A stretch of DNA of 64,000 nt from Marinicella rhabdoformis (lineage in GTDB: Bacteria; Pseudomonadota; Gammaproteobacteria; Xanthomonadales; Marinicellaceae). Position numbers and translations under genes: made by a program. The notes under the pieces were generated by a model. The model worked only from the letters and a program-made list of their open reading frames with translations, did no database searches and was not told the origin of the DNA. Shown in pieces: positions 16,254 to 25,314 of the stretch (positions are counted from its first letter, which is position 1; each line of letters starts with the position of its first letter). The stretch covers positions 214,502 to 278,501 of the forward strand of contig NZ_VTFS01000001.1 in NCBI RefSeq assembly GCF_009671245.1, read 5' to 3'.

Positions 16254-16347
16254 CGTAGGTTGGCGCTGAAAGACGACCAAAAGAAGGGCCATTAAGGCAG
16301 CCCAATAAGTTTTTCCGGTTTTGGATTGCGCAGACCTATGCCAACTT
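16254..16347. repeat. Intergenic inverted-repeat element
   Basis: GTAGGTTGGC (16254-16263 by my count) is mirrored as GCCAACTTAC (ending about 16347), with one G.U pair, bounding roughly 94 bp. It contains AGGGCCATTAAGGCAGC (16285-16301), which matches 16 of 17 bases at 4990-5006. The roughly 310-bp gap between the minus-strand operon (start 16180) and the DsbB-like gene otherwise holds only AT-rich sequence in which I see no further gene. Confidence 0.45.
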
Positions 16348-16490
16348 ACTTTGCTTCAATAATCTCGCCTTATTTAACTTCAGCTACACTTTATAGCATA
16401 TTAGTATAAACAACAGGTTGATTAAACAAATGATACATCATAATATTCGTTTATTCTAAATTATCTAAAACTAATATAATGGATTTCATA

Positions 16491-16913
16491 ATGAATAAGA
16501 CTGTATTAAACTTATTGATCAAAAACAAAAAAAAATTAGGATTAATAGCAATTGCTATATCAATTTTGACGTGGTTTTTAGAATTTTATGGCGTGGTTTA
16601 TGTCTGTCCATATTGTCGAACACAAAGAACAATAATAGGTCTACTAGGCTTATCTCTTTTACTGCCCAACACCAGAAACTGGCTAAACTTGTATGTAGCA
16701 ACGACTTTAGCAATATTTGGTTTTTTCGTGGCTTCATACCAGCATTTTGAAGGTTGGAAAAAGATAATGTCTGGTAAATTTATATGGGGTGAACAATGGT
16801 ACCTAAATTCTTGGTTACTTTCTGGTTTTGCCCTTTTTATCATATCCGGCCTACTGTTACTTATTTGGACATCAGTCAAAACAATAGATACAAACAGTAA
16901 GTTGAGTCAATAA
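16491..16913 (+). CDS. DsbB-like four-helix membrane protein
   Basis: The 140 residues form four membrane segments (about 18-38, 47-60, 64-84, 107-129). CPYCRTQR at 39-46 sits just before the second one, with the same spacing as CxxCxxxR in DsbB, where the cysteines oxidise DsbA and the arginine helps bind quinone. The second periplasmic loop (about 85-106, QHFEGWKKIMSGKF...) has no cysteines, although DsbB has a pair there. It may be a divergent DsbB-type oxidoreductase with one redox pair, or a relative with another partner. ATG 16479 overlaps a TATAAT, so ATG 16491, preceded by GGAT, was preferred. Codon use is more AT-rich than its neighbours. Confidence 0.6.
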   Translation: MNKTVLNLLIKNKKKLGLIAIAISILTWFLEFYGVVYVCPYCRTQRTIIGLLGLSLLLPNTRNWLNLYVATTLAIFGFFVASYQHFEGWKKIMSGKFIWGEQWYLNSWLLSGFALFIISGLLLLIWTSVKTIDTNSKLSQ

Positions 16914-17077
16914 ATTAAATAACCATAACCCAAAGGCCATGTCTTATCGCTTCATGGTGTTTGGGGCTGTATTAATCAAAACCACAGGAGGTGAATGCAA
17001 ACTTGTTGAGCAATATTGAGTTTATTCTTTTGCCTTTAAGTTTTCCTGCTTCATTTACAAATGATTCGCGCTTCTTT

Positions 17078-17086
17078 TGGTACAAT
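17078..17086 (+). promoter_or_regulatory. Extended -10 promoter of mfd
   Basis: TGGTACAAT is an extended -10 (TGn plus TACAAT) with no clear -35. It predicts a start near 17093, about 20 nt before the mfd ATG. Confidence 0.4.
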
Positions 17087-17113
17087 GCCCTTCCCTTGTG
17101 ATTTTTCAGATTT

Positions 17114-20100
17114 ATGTTGTTTTCAAAACTCAATATTCAGTCAAGTTCTAACGGCCAATCTGGTCAAAATATGGCATGGCAGCATGTGGCGGGTTTGGCC
17201 TTGCCGTTGGCTTTGGCTGAATTACACCAGCAGTATGAGGGTTTGTTGTTGGTTTTGACCGATTCAGTGCACCACAGTCGGGTTTTAGAAGAAGAAATTG
17301 CTTTGTGTAGTCCCAAAGACAAGCAAAGCAAAGGTGCACATGTGTTGCACTTTCCAAGTTGGGATACTTTGCCTTACGATGTTTTTTCACCTAATCCTGA
17401 AATCGTTTCAGAGCGGATGCAGTTTTTGCATCAGTTGAGCACCATGAAACAGAAAGCGGTTTTGGTGATGCCAGTGCAGAATCTGATGCAGCGTTTGCCT
17501 AACAAGGATTTCATCAATGGCCGCAGTTTGAGCATCAAGTTGAATGACCAGTTTGACTTACATCGCTGGCGTGGATTATTTGAAAAAAACGGTTATGTGC
17601 ATGTCAATGAAGTGCGCGAGGCCGGTGAGTTTGTCGTTCGTGGTGGTGTGCTGGATTTATACCCGATGGGTGCGCATGAAGCGTATCGCATTGAGTTATT
17701 CGACGATGAGATTGAAAGCATTCGAGTGTTTGATACCGACACCCAATTGACCATCAAGACGGTTAAAGCCGTCGAAGTCCTGCCGGCCAATGAGTTTCCT
17801 TTCGATGACAACGCCCGAGAATTGTTTTTGAGTCGTTTTCGTGAGCAATTCGAAGTAGATACGCGCAAATCAACGATATACCAAGATGTTCGTAAGCAGA
17901 TTAAGTTTTCTGGCATCGAACAGTACTTGCCGTTTTTCCACAAAGAGTTGAGCGATTTGTTCGATTACTTGCCTGAACAGACGCACTTTGTCCACTGCCA
18001 TGCCACCGAAGCGATTTTGCACACTTGGGAAAAGCAGATTGAAGCGCGGTATGAAGACCGAAAGCATGATGTGCAACGACCGATTCTCAAACCAACACAG
18101 ATTTACCAAACAGCTGACCACATATTCAATGCGCTTTCGGCTTTTGAAAGTACTTCCATAAATCAAGCCAAAGCCGATCAAGCCAAAGATAAAATCAATG
18201 CCCTAGACTTTCACAGTCAGTTACCTAAACAGTTCAATCCCGAATTAAAACAAAAGTTAAGTGAGTTCTGTGATGACTTCAAAGACCGATTGCTTATTTG
18301 CGCTGATTCATTGGGGCGACAAGATTACATTTTAGAAAAACTGAAGTCTGCCGATAAAAAATTCGAAATTTTCAAAAGCATCGCTGATTTTATAAAAAGT
18401 GACGCCCAGCGCGGCATCACCATCGCGCCCATTGAAGTCGGCGTTCACTTAAAAGAACAACAAATTTCGATTCTTGATGAAGGCTGTTTGTTCGGCAAGC
18501 GCGTTAATCGCAGACAGAAAGTCAAAAAGTACAATGCCAGCCCAGGCGATGTGATTTCAAACTTGACTGACCTGCATTTGGACTCGCCTATTGTCCATAT
18601 TGACCATGGTGTCGGCCGTTACCGAGGCTTGAAACTGATGGATTACGACGGTGAAGCCGAATACCTGGAAGTCGAATACATGGGCGGTGACAAATTATTC
18701 GTGCCCGTTTCATCTTTGCACTTGGTGACCCGATATTCAGGGGCCAATGAAGAAAATGCGCCGTGGCACAAACTCGGCTCAGAAGCGTGGTCAAAAGCCA
18801 AAGAAAAAGCGGCCAAGAAAGTCAAAGACGTGGCCGCTGAGCTGCTGTCTTTATATGCCATGCGCGAAGCCGCGGGTGGTCATGGTCTGAAATTGAACCA
18901 AGACGACTATTTACAGTTCTGCCAAGGATTTCCATTTGAAGAAACCGAAGACCAGTTGAATGCCATTGATGCCGTTATCAAAGACATGAAAGCGCCGACC
19001 CACATGGACCGCGTGGTGTGTGGCGACGTGGGCTTTGGTAAAACAGAAATTGCTTTGCGGGCGGCATTTGCAGCGGCCAATGACGGCTTACAGGTGGTGC
19101 TTTTGGTTCCAACCACACTTTTGGCTCAACAGCATTACGACAATTTTGTCGATAGATTCGCACCGTTTCCGATTAAGGTCGCTTTGTTGTCGCGCTTTGT
19201 ATCTGGTGCTGACACTAAAGAAACCCTGCGCCAATGTGAATCAGGTGGTGTAGACATCGTCATAGGCACCCATAAATTGATTCAAAAGGGCATCAAATTC
19301 AAATCATTGGGTTTGGTTATCATTGATGAAGAACACCGTTTTGGCGTCAAGCAAAAAGACAAGCTGAAACAACTCAAAGCCGATGTCGATTTCTTGACAT
19401 TAACAGCAACCCCCATTCCAAGAACGCTGAATGGCGCATTATCAGGTTTGCGTGATTTATCTATCATTGCGACACCGCCGAAAGCCCGTTTAACGGTCAA
19501 AACTCAGGTGGTCGAGTGGAACAACAGCGTTATCAATGAAGCCTGTACACGCGAGATTCAACGCGGTGGCCAAGTGTATTTCCTACACAACGAAGTGCAA
19601 ACCATTGAGCAGATGGCCGAAAGCATTCAAAAGATCAACCCATCAGCACGCGTGCGGGTGGCACATGGTCAGATGCATGAGAAAGAACTGCAAGATGTGA
19701 TGGTAGATTTCCACAAACAACGCTTTAATATCTTGGTCTGCACGACCATCATTGAGTCAGGCATCGACATCCCTTCGGCCAACACCATCATCATCAATCG
19801 CGCCGACAAACTGGGTTTGGCACAATTACATCAATTGCGAGGTCGGGTCGGTCGATCTCATCACAAAGCCTTTGCTTACATGATCATTCCAAGCTGGAAA
19901 GCAGTCAGCAAAGACGCCAAAAAACGACTGGAAGCCATTGAATCTCTTGAAGATTTAGGCTCTGGATTCACCCTCGCCACGCATGACATGGAAATCCGCG
20001 GTTCAGGTGAATTATTGGGTGAAGAACAAAGCGGGCAAATTCAAAGCGTCGGCTTCAGTCTCTATTGTGAAATGTTAGAACGCGCTGTGGACGCCTTGAA

Positions 20101-20575
20101 AAATGGCGAAGAAATTGATATTTTGAGTGAAGATGCCACACACATAGACATTGAACTGAATATCCCTGCCCTGTTACCAGAATCGTATATTTTCGATGTG
20201 TACACACGTTTGACCTTATATAAGCGCATGAACAATGCCAAAACACGTGAAGCCTTGGATGAAATTAAAGTCGAATTGATTGACCGTTTTGGGCAATTGC
20301 CAGAGGCGGCACAAAACTTACTACATGTATTAAATATCAAATTAAAAGCCAAACAACTCAACATCGCATCATTGGTTATGAATGAAGAGTTTGCCGACCT
20401 CAAGTTCAAAACGTTCAGCCCAACTTTTTATGCGCAGTTAATTAAACTGATTCAGTCTAACCCCGGCACATACAAACCCTTGCCAAATGATGGTTTAAGG
20501 TTGCTGGGTGAATTCGATTTAGCCGAACAAAGGATTGATGCCATCCACCAATTATTTGATATACTGCAATCATGA
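17114..20575 (+). CDS. mfd: Transcription-repair coupling factor
   Basis: Mfd is an ATP-driven translocase that removes RNA polymerase stalled at lesions and recruits UvrA. The 1153 residues match the usual length (1148 in E. coli). In order: the UvrB-like domains (DTLPYDVFSPNPEIVSERM), the RNA-polymerase-interacting domain (VHIDHGVGRYRGL), the RecG-like helicase motifs GDVGFGKTEIALRAA (Walker A), IIDEEHRFGVKQKDKLK (DEEH box), TATPIPRTLNGALSGLRDLS, and GRVGRSHHKAFAYM, then the C-terminal TRCF domain. All key motifs are intact. csiV overlaps its stop (ATGA), so the two are translationally coupled. Confidence 0.97.
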   Translation: MLFSKLNIQSSSNGQSGQNMAWQHVAGLALPLALAELHQQYEGLLLVLTDSVHHSRVLEEEIALCSPKDKQSKGAHVLHFPSWDTLPYDVFSPNPEIVSERMQFLHQLSTMKQKAVLVMPVQNLMQRLPNKDFINGRSLSIKLNDQFDLHRWRGLFEKNGYVHVNEVREAGEFVVRGGVLDLYPMGAHEAYRIELFDDEIESIRVFDTDTQLTIKTVKAVEVLPANEFPFDDNARELFLSRFREQFEVDTRKSTIYQDVRKQIKFSGIEQYLPFFHKELSDLFDYLPEQTHFVHCHATEAILHTWEKQIEARYEDRKHDVQRPILKPTQIYQTADHIFNALSAFESTSINQAKADQAKDKINALDFHSQLPKQFNPELKQKLSEFCDDFKDRLLICADSLGRQDYILEKLKSADKKFEIFKSIADFIKSDAQRGITIAPIEVGVHLKEQQISILDEGCLFGKRVNRRQKVKKYNASPGDVISNLTDLHLDSPIVHIDHGVGRYRGLKLMDYDGEAEYLEVEYMGGDKLFVPVSSLHLVTRYSGANEENAPWHKLGSEAWSKAKEKAAKKVKDVAAELLSLYAMREAAGGHGLKLNQDDYLQFCQGFPFEETEDQLNAIDAVIKDMKAPTHMDRVVCGDVGFGKTEIALRAAFAAANDGLQVVLLVPTTLLAQQHYDNFVDRFAPFPIKVALLSRFVSGADTKETLRQCESGGVDIVIGTHKLIQKGIKFKSLGLVIIDEEHRFGVKQKDKLKQLKADVDFLTLTATPIPRTLNGALSGLRDLSIIATPPKARLTVKTQVVEWNNSVINEACTREIQRGGQVYFLHNEVQTIEQMAESIQKINPSARVRVAHGQMHEKELQDVMVDFHKQRFNILVCTTIIESGIDIPSANTIIINRADKLGLAQLHQLRGRVGRSHHKAFAYMIIPSWKAVSKDAKKRLEAIESLEDLGSGFTLATHDMEIRGSGELLGEEQSGQIQSVGFSLYCEMLERAVDALKNGEEIDILSEDATHIDIELNIPALLPESYIFDVYTRLTLYKRMNNAKTREALDEIKVELIDRFGQLPEAAQNLLHVLNIKLKAKQLNIASLVMNEEFADLKFKTFSPTFYAQLIKLIQSNPGTYKPLPNDGLRLLGEFDLAEQRIDAIHQLFDILQS

Positions 20576-21369
20576 AAAAAATGATGTATTTATTACTGGC
20601 CATTCAAACAGGTCATGCAGCCAATTACTTACCCTTGTCTTCTGGCATCCAACTATATGATGTTGAAGTGCTGGTGTTCGCACGCTTACTGTCACAACCT
20701 GAAAGCAATCAAGTGAGCAACAGAGCTGAAGTTGACTTAACCTCACTCAATGCCATGGAAGCGGCAGATGATGACATGGCATGGTTGATTGAATCAGAAA
20801 AACCTGATCAAGAAGGAGACCAATGGCAAGTACCCATTGAGGGTGAAAAGACCAGTGATGCGAAAGCCCTCGCCTGGTTTTCCTTCAATGATTTACCTTC
20901 GGACAATGCCGTTTTCAATAAAATTGACAAACACCCCAGTATGCGCGCCTTGTTTTACCAAAAATGGCGTCAACCTGCCACGCCTTATAGAAACCCAGGT
21001 TTTGTCAAAATATCAAATTGGTCAGAAGACATTCCAGTAGATCAACCCTTGGATGCACCAGAAGAAGAATCTATAAGAAACAACACATTAGCAGGATTCG
21101 CAAACGAAAATGAACCCGAAGATACTTTTTTAGTACCGATAAAACCTGATTATACGATCAGGGGTAAGGTGGCTTTTTCTAAACAAAGGTTTCAACACGG
21201 ACATGTAGATATTAACCTTTACAGAGAAAGTCTGGATGGTGAAACCATCATTTACCGAACAGAGCAAAGTACCCAAATTGAATTGGGATCATGGCAATAT
21301 TTTGACCACCCTCAATTTGGCGTTATGATGAAAGTCACTTTAGTTACTGATTTTAGCAACAAACCCTAA
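20572..21369 (+). CDS. csiV: CsiV family protein
   Basis: This 265-residue protein has a signal peptide (MKKMMYLLLAIQTGHA) and then LYDVEVLVFARLLSQPES, the family hallmark, followed by the acidic middle and RALFYQKWRQPATPYRNPGF. CsiV is a gammaproteobacterial periplasmic peptidoglycan-binding protein that in Vibrio cholerae activates LpoA and through it the synthase PBP1a. Its position right after mfd, overlapping by ATGA, is conserved in many gammaproteobacteria. The tail FDHPQFGVMMKVTLV is also typical. Confidence 0.88.
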   Translation: MKKMMYLLLAIQTGHAANYLPLSSGIQLYDVEVLVFARLLSQPESNQVSNRAEVDLTSLNAMEAADDDMAWLIESEKPDQEGDQWQVPIEGEKTSDAKALAWFSFNDLPSDNAVFNKIDKHPSMRALFYQKWRQPATPYRNPGFVKISNWSEDIPVDQPLDAPEEESIRNNTLAGFANENEPEDTFLVPIKPDYTIRGKVAFSKQRFQHGHVDINLYRESLDGETIIYRTEQSTQIELGSWQYFDHPQFGVMMKVTLVTDFSNKP

Positions 21370-21378
21370 AAACCAAAG

Positions 21379-22002
21379 ATGGATAAACAACCAATTAAAA
21401 TCATTGCTGTTTTTTTATGCTTTTATTTAATCAGCGCATGCCAGATAAAAAATAAAACCACACATCAATCAAAACCGAATCAAATTTGGCAACTCGAAAC
21501 AACACAAAGTCAACTCAGTTTCATCAGCACCAAAAATAACAACATTGCTGAGTCTCACACCATTAAATTTCTTAATGGACAGATTAACAGCGAACTGAAA
21601 ATGAAATTGAATTTAGACTTGAATCAGCTGGAAACACAAATTCCTATTCGCAATCAAAGGATGAAAGACCTGCTTTTTGAAACAGCTCGATTTCCAACTG
21701 CTCAAATACTAGCCCAAATTCCAAAAACGGTTCCATTCGGCACACCTGTAACCATAGATTTTGAGCTTAATTTACACGGTGTGGTGAACCAGCTTCAGGC
21801 AAGAGTTCTGGTGCAAATTAACGCCAAAGACCACTCAATGTCAGTGATAAGCTATAACCCCATCCAAATCAATGCCAAAGCATTTAACTTGGATGAAGGT
21901 ATTAACCAACTGACACAAGTCGCCAAACTAAAGGCCATCAGTTATGAGGTTCCTGTTGACTTCAAACTGGTATTCAATAAAATCGAACCAACCAATCAAT
22001 AA
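21379..22002 (+). CDS. YceI-like lipoprotein
   Basis: The 207 residues begin with a lipoprotein signal peptide ending in LISAC (Cys20-21). The mature part follows the YceI lipocalin-like pattern: WQLETTQSQLSFISTKNN, then a beta-strand with the conserved turn RNQRMKDLLFETARFPTAQI, equivalent to the R...L....FxxxxyPt motif, and FELNLHGV (the tLtlhGvt strand). YceI proteins bind polyisoprenoid-type lipids; the ligand here is unknown. A lipidated form is less common than a soluble one. It lies 9 bp after csiV, so it may belong to the mfd-csiV transcript. Confidence 0.75.
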   Translation: MDKQPIKIIAVFLCFYLISACQIKNKTTHQSKPNQIWQLETTQSQLSFISTKNNNIAESHTIKFLNGQINSELKMKLNLDLNQLETQIPIRNQRMKDLLFETARFPTAQILAQIPKTVPFGTPVTIDFELNLHGVVNQLQARVLVQINAKDHSMSVISYNPIQINAKAFNLDEGINQLTQVAKLKAISYEVPVDFKLVFNKIEPTNQ

Positions 22003-22054
22003 CTGACCACCGGCACCACAGTACATCAGGCGGCGGTCAAATCAGGAGAATAAA

Positions 22055-22843
22055 ATGGGGATATTATCAGGCAAAAAAGCCTTAATCGTTGGCGTTGCAA
22101 GCAACCGTTCCATTGCTTGGAGTATTGCTGAGTTTATGCACCAACAAGGGGCTGAATTGGCCTTTACTTACTTGGATGACAAACTCAAAAAACGCGTTGA
22201 TAAAATTGCAGCACAAACGGGCTCTGAAATTGTTTTGCCATTGGATGTTGCCTCAGACCAACAAATTGAAGACGTTTTCAAAGAATTAGGCAAAGAATGG
22301 GACGGCTTAGATACCATCGTTCATTCAGTCGGCTTTGCTCCGCGTGAATTATTGCAAGGCAATTACTTAGAAAACTTAACCCGAGGCGGTTATCAAACGG
22401 CCATGGATGTCAGTTCATATAGTTTTGCTGCATTGGGTAAAGCTGGCCGTGACATGATGCAAGGGCGCGACGCCTCTTTATTGACCTTGTCATACCTTGG
22501 AGCTGTGCGTGCCATGAATAATTATAACGTCATGGGTGTTGCCAAAGCTGCACTGGAAGCCAATGTGCGATACATGGCGCATGCTTTAGGTTCTGATGGC
22601 ATCAGGGTCAACGGCATTTCAGCAGGCCCAATCAAAACATTGGCTGCCTCAGGTATTGGAAACTTTAAATCCATGCTTGATCACGTCGAAAAAGCCGCTC
22701 CTTTAAAACGCAGTGTCACACAGATGGATGTCGCCAAAGCAGCTGCGTTCTTATGTTCAGACTGGGCATCTGGCATTACGGGTGAAATCACTTATGTTGA
22801 TGCAGGATACAACATCATGGCCATGACTGAAATTGGCGATTAA
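22055..22843 (+). CDS. fabI: Enoyl-[ACP] reductase (NADH)
   Basis: FabI performs the last reduction of each fatty-acid elongation cycle. The 262 residues match the family in length. [13 protein letters not shown] is the NAD-binding loop of this divergent SDR group, [12 protein letters not shown] follows, and the catalytic Tyr157-X6-Lys164 pair is in [13 protein letters not shown], with Tyr147 also conserved. [14 protein letters not shown] forms the substrate loop. This is the triclosan-sensitive type by family; sensitivity was not shown here. AGGAGA precedes the ATG at ideal spacing. A strong terminator follows, so it ends its unit. Confidence 0.97.
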   Translation: MGILSGKKALIVGVASNRSIAWSIAEFMHQQGAELAFTYLDDKLKKRVDKIAAQTGSEIVLPLDVASDQQIEDVFKELGKEWDGLDTIVHSVGFAPRELLQGNYLENLTRGGYQTAMDVSSYSFAALGKAGRDMMQGRDASLLTLSYLGAVRAMNNYNVMGVAKAALEANVRYMAHALGSDGIRVNGISAGPIKTLAASGIGNFKSMLDHVEKAAPLKRSVTQMDVAKAAAFLCSDWASGITGEITYVDAGYNIMAMTEIGD

Positions 22844-22870
22844 TCAAAAGCAAAAAATGTCACTTTTTAT

Positions 22871-22898
22871 AAGCCATTGAATCTTCAATGGCTTTTTT
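22871..22898 (+). terminator. Rho-independent terminator of fabI
   Basis: AAGCCATTGA (22871-22880) pairs perfectly with TCAATGGCTT (22885-22894) over a 4-nt loop and is followed by TTTT. It lies 27 bp past the fabI stop. Confidence 0.88.
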
Positions 22899-23048
22899 AT
22901 GTCTTATTACTGACAAATTCCACTCTAAACTTGAAGTTTAGCTTCAAATCACTAAAACTGTGGTCAACAATAACAAAGCAATTTCATCAAATTAGGGTAG
23001 AGATTGTTTAAAAATAGCTTTGACTTTTTGTCAAAGGGGGAAAGAAAA

Positions 23049-24488
23049 TTGAAGGTCCAATTGTCAGCCTTGTTGTGCAGTGTCTTTATGTTTTTATTGA
23101 ACATAAATGTTTATGCCAATTCTGAGACTGAAAAAACAAATCTGATTTATTGCGTTGACCCTGATTGGTTCCCATTTGAATCAATCAAAGATGGTAAACA
23201 CATTGGCATATCTTCTGACTACGTCAAATTTGTCGCCATGGATGCAGGACTTGAGCTCACATTCCTTCCTACTGAAACCTGGCAATCCACATTAGATCAC
23301 CTGATGGCAGGAACATGTCACATCACGCCGATGCTGAATAAAAATGAAGCACGGAGTGAATTTTTGGACTTTTCTGACACCTACTTTAATTCTCCTAATG
23401 TTTTGGTTTCGCAAAAGAACCAACCTTTTTTAAAAGATTTTGATCAAATCGATGACCAAGTGGTTGCTTTGAGCGAGGGCTTCAGAATCAATGATTATAT
23501 CAAGCAAAAGTATCCAGAAGTGAAAACCAGAATATATGCTTCTGTTTTGGAAGGCTTGATGTCTGTTGCAGATGGTGAAACTGATATTTTTGTTGGCTCA
23601 ATGCTTTCAACCAATAACTATATACAACAGCATGGTTTGCATCAATTGCGCATTGCTGGATGGGGTGGACCAGAAGACAACCTGAGGTTTGGTGTAATCA
23701 AAAGCCAATCTGATTTACTGCCCCTGATTAACTTTTCTCTTTCTCAAATTGATGATGCACATAAACTGGCCATTTATCACAAGTGGAATAACATCACAGT
23801 GATAGACAACACCAATTATGGTCTGATAAAAAAAATGGTGATGTATGGTGCCATTGCTGCTGTTTTTTTGCTCAGCTACCTGTGGATGATGAAACGTTAT
23901 AACCGACAGTTGCAACAACAAAACGTCGAACTCAATCGCTTAAAAAGCGAACTGACAAAGTCTAATCAAAAGTTCAAAAAACTCTCTACACACGACTTAT
24001 TGACTGGACTTTACAACCGCTACTATTTCGATATGGCATTGGCAGAAGAGTCCTCACGATATGATAATGACAACCCCATTGCACTGACTGTCATTGACAT
24101 TGATTACTTTAAAAGAATCAATGACCAATACGGCCACTCAACAGGTGATGTGGTACTGAAACTGTTTGCTCAACTGTTAAAAGATTTAGTCAATGATATG
24201 GACGTATTGGCTCGATGGGGCGGAGAAGAGTTTGTTATTTTCAGCAACAACACCTCTTTGCAACAAGCGCATGACAAATGTTTTGAAATACAAAAACAAC
24301 TTAAATTGACCACCTTCCCAGGTATAGAACACATCACAGCCAGTTATGGCATCGCTTCACTAAAACAAAATGAAACCATGTCTGCCTGTTTTCAAAGGGC
24401 TGACCAAGCATTGTACAAAGCCAAAGATGAAGGCCGAGACAGAATATGTATTGCTGATGCGGCTGAAATTGTCAGCTCTTCAGCCTAG
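23049..24488 (+). CDS. Periplasmic-binding-domain diguanylate cyclase
   Basis: From TTG 23049 the protein has 479 residues. A signal anchor (KVQLSALLCSVFMFLLNINVYA) leads into a type 3 extracellular solute-binding domain (about 30-250: VDPDWFPFESIKDGKHIGIS, DFSDTYFNSP, DGETDIFVGS), then one membrane helix (about 260-280), a coiled-coil and a GGDEF domain (about 320-470) with DIDYFKRINDQYGHSTGD and RWGGEEF, the active form. It should make c-di-GMP in response to a periplasmic ligand, probably an amino acid or similar. The frame opens at TTG 23004, but AAGGGGGAAAG before TTG 23049 and the signal sequence support the inner start. Monocistronic. Confidence 0.9.
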   Translation: MKVQLSALLCSVFMFLLNINVYANSETEKTNLIYCVDPDWFPFESIKDGKHIGISSDYVKFVAMDAGLELTFLPTETWQSTLDHLMAGTCHITPMLNKNEARSEFLDFSDTYFNSPNVLVSQKNQPFLKDFDQIDDQVVALSEGFRINDYIKQKYPEVKTRIYASVLEGLMSVADGETDIFVGSMLSTNNYIQQHGLHQLRIAGWGGPEDNLRFGVIKSQSDLLPLINFSLSQIDDAHKLAIYHKWNNITVIDNTNYGLIKKMVMYGAIAAVFLLSYLWMMKRYNRQLQQQNVELNRLKSELTKSNQKFKKLSTHDLLTGLYNRYYFDMALAEESSRYDNDNPIALTVIDIDYFKRINDQYGHSTGDVVLKLFAQLLKDLVNDMDVLARWGGEEFVIFSNNTSLQQAHDKCFEIQKQLKLTTFPGIEHITASYGIASLKQNETMSACFQRADQALYKAKDEGRDRICIADAAEIVSSSA

Positions 24489-24493
24489 CAACA

Positions 24494-25057
24494 TCATTTA
24501 CTGATGCTGTGCCAACTGGCTTCAATCACTTCTTTAATATTTTCTTCAGTTAAATTGATTTGTTGCATTAATTGCAACCGAGCCAAAACTGATGATGTTT
24601 CAAGACTTAAGACACTCAGCACTTCATTATCTAAATCCTTAAAAACTTTTTGCGACTTCCCTGCTTCAAAAAAACGCGTCAAAGGCTCGAATAATTGCAT
24701 GATTTTTTCACTTTGGACGGCTTTTTGTTTTGGTGGCAAATGATCAAATTGGTCTTTACACAATACGGCCGTTGGATGATCTAAGCAGTAATTCCAAAAC
24801 TGCAGCCAAAAATGTTGGTATTGAGCAAACAACGTGGCTTTGTCATCGTATGATGCAAAAGTATAACTCGCAATGTCAGTTAATATTTGCAAATGCAATT
24901 GTAAAATCAAATCTTCTTTATTTTCAAAATGATTGTAAATTGAACCCGCAGCAACACCCGCCGTATCGGCTAATTGCTTCATTGAAAAACCATGAAAACC
25001 GTGCTTAGAGAGCAACTCTTGAGTGGCCGCTAAAATGAGATCCCTTTTACTTGACAT
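24494..25057 (-). CDS. TetR/AcrR family transcriptional regulator
   Basis: The 187 residues start MSSKRDLILAATQELLSKHG and the N-terminal helix-turn-helix is MKQLADTAGVAAGSIYNHFE followed by NKEDL, the standard TetR pattern. The C-terminal ligand-binding part (about 60-187) is all helical and has no recognisable ligand signature; it is closest in style to FabR/AcrR-type regulators. The gene is divergent from acnB over 257 bp, and a perfect 20-bp palindrome lies beside its own -35 and inside the acnB promoter region, so it may regulate itself and acnB. Its stop lies 5 bp from the convergent GGDEF gene. Confidence 0.9.
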   Translation of the reverse strand: MSSKRDLILAATQELLSKHGFHGFSMKQLADTAGVAAGSIYNHFENKEDLILQLHLQILTDIASYTFASYDDKATLFAQYQHFWLQFWNYCLDHPTAVLCKDQFDHLPPKQKAVQSEKIMQLFEPLTRFFEAGKSQKVFKDLDNEVLSVLSLETSSVLARLQLMQQINLTEENIKEVIEASWHSISK

Positions 25058-25082
25058 ATTTTTGTTTTAATTAAAAGCGGCT

Positions 25083-25111
25083 ACATTATCTAAATTATTG
25101 GAAAACTTCAA
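25083..25111 (-). promoter_or_regulatory. Promoter of the tetR-type gene
   Basis: Read on the minus strand, TTGAAG (25111-25106) and TAATGT (25088-25083) are spaced by 17 bp. The predicted start is near 25076, about 20 nt before the ATG at 25057. Confidence 0.55.
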
Positions 25112-25114
25112 TGA

Positions 25115-25134
25115 TTGCATCAAAAACGATGCAA
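25115..25134. promoter_or_regulatory. 20-bp palindrome, candidate operator between tetR and acnB
   Basis: TTGCATC-AAAAAC-GATGCAA has perfect 7-bp arms. It ends 3 bp upstream of the tetR -35 and just before an extended -10, TGATAAAAT (25138-25146), that could serve acnB. Spacing and symmetry fit a TetR-dimer site, but no binding is shown. Confidence 0.5.
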
Positions 25135-25314
25135 ATATGATAAAATACTGCCTCCATTTTCCAACCAAACTACATCCTCAAAAGCCGTGTATCCATTCAT
25201 GGATTCGGTAATCAGCGGGAGTTAAATACTTTGGGTAAATCAGGATCCATAAAGCTTTAGGTAAATGGCTTTTAACTACACAGTGAATTATACAGACTAC
25301 GAGGCAACTATTAC

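Noticed and set aside
16991..17101. 36-codon GTG frame before mfd as a gene
   Set aside because: Its start codon lies inside the ribosome-binding motif itself and the peptide resembles no known protein. The motif alone is kept as a finding.
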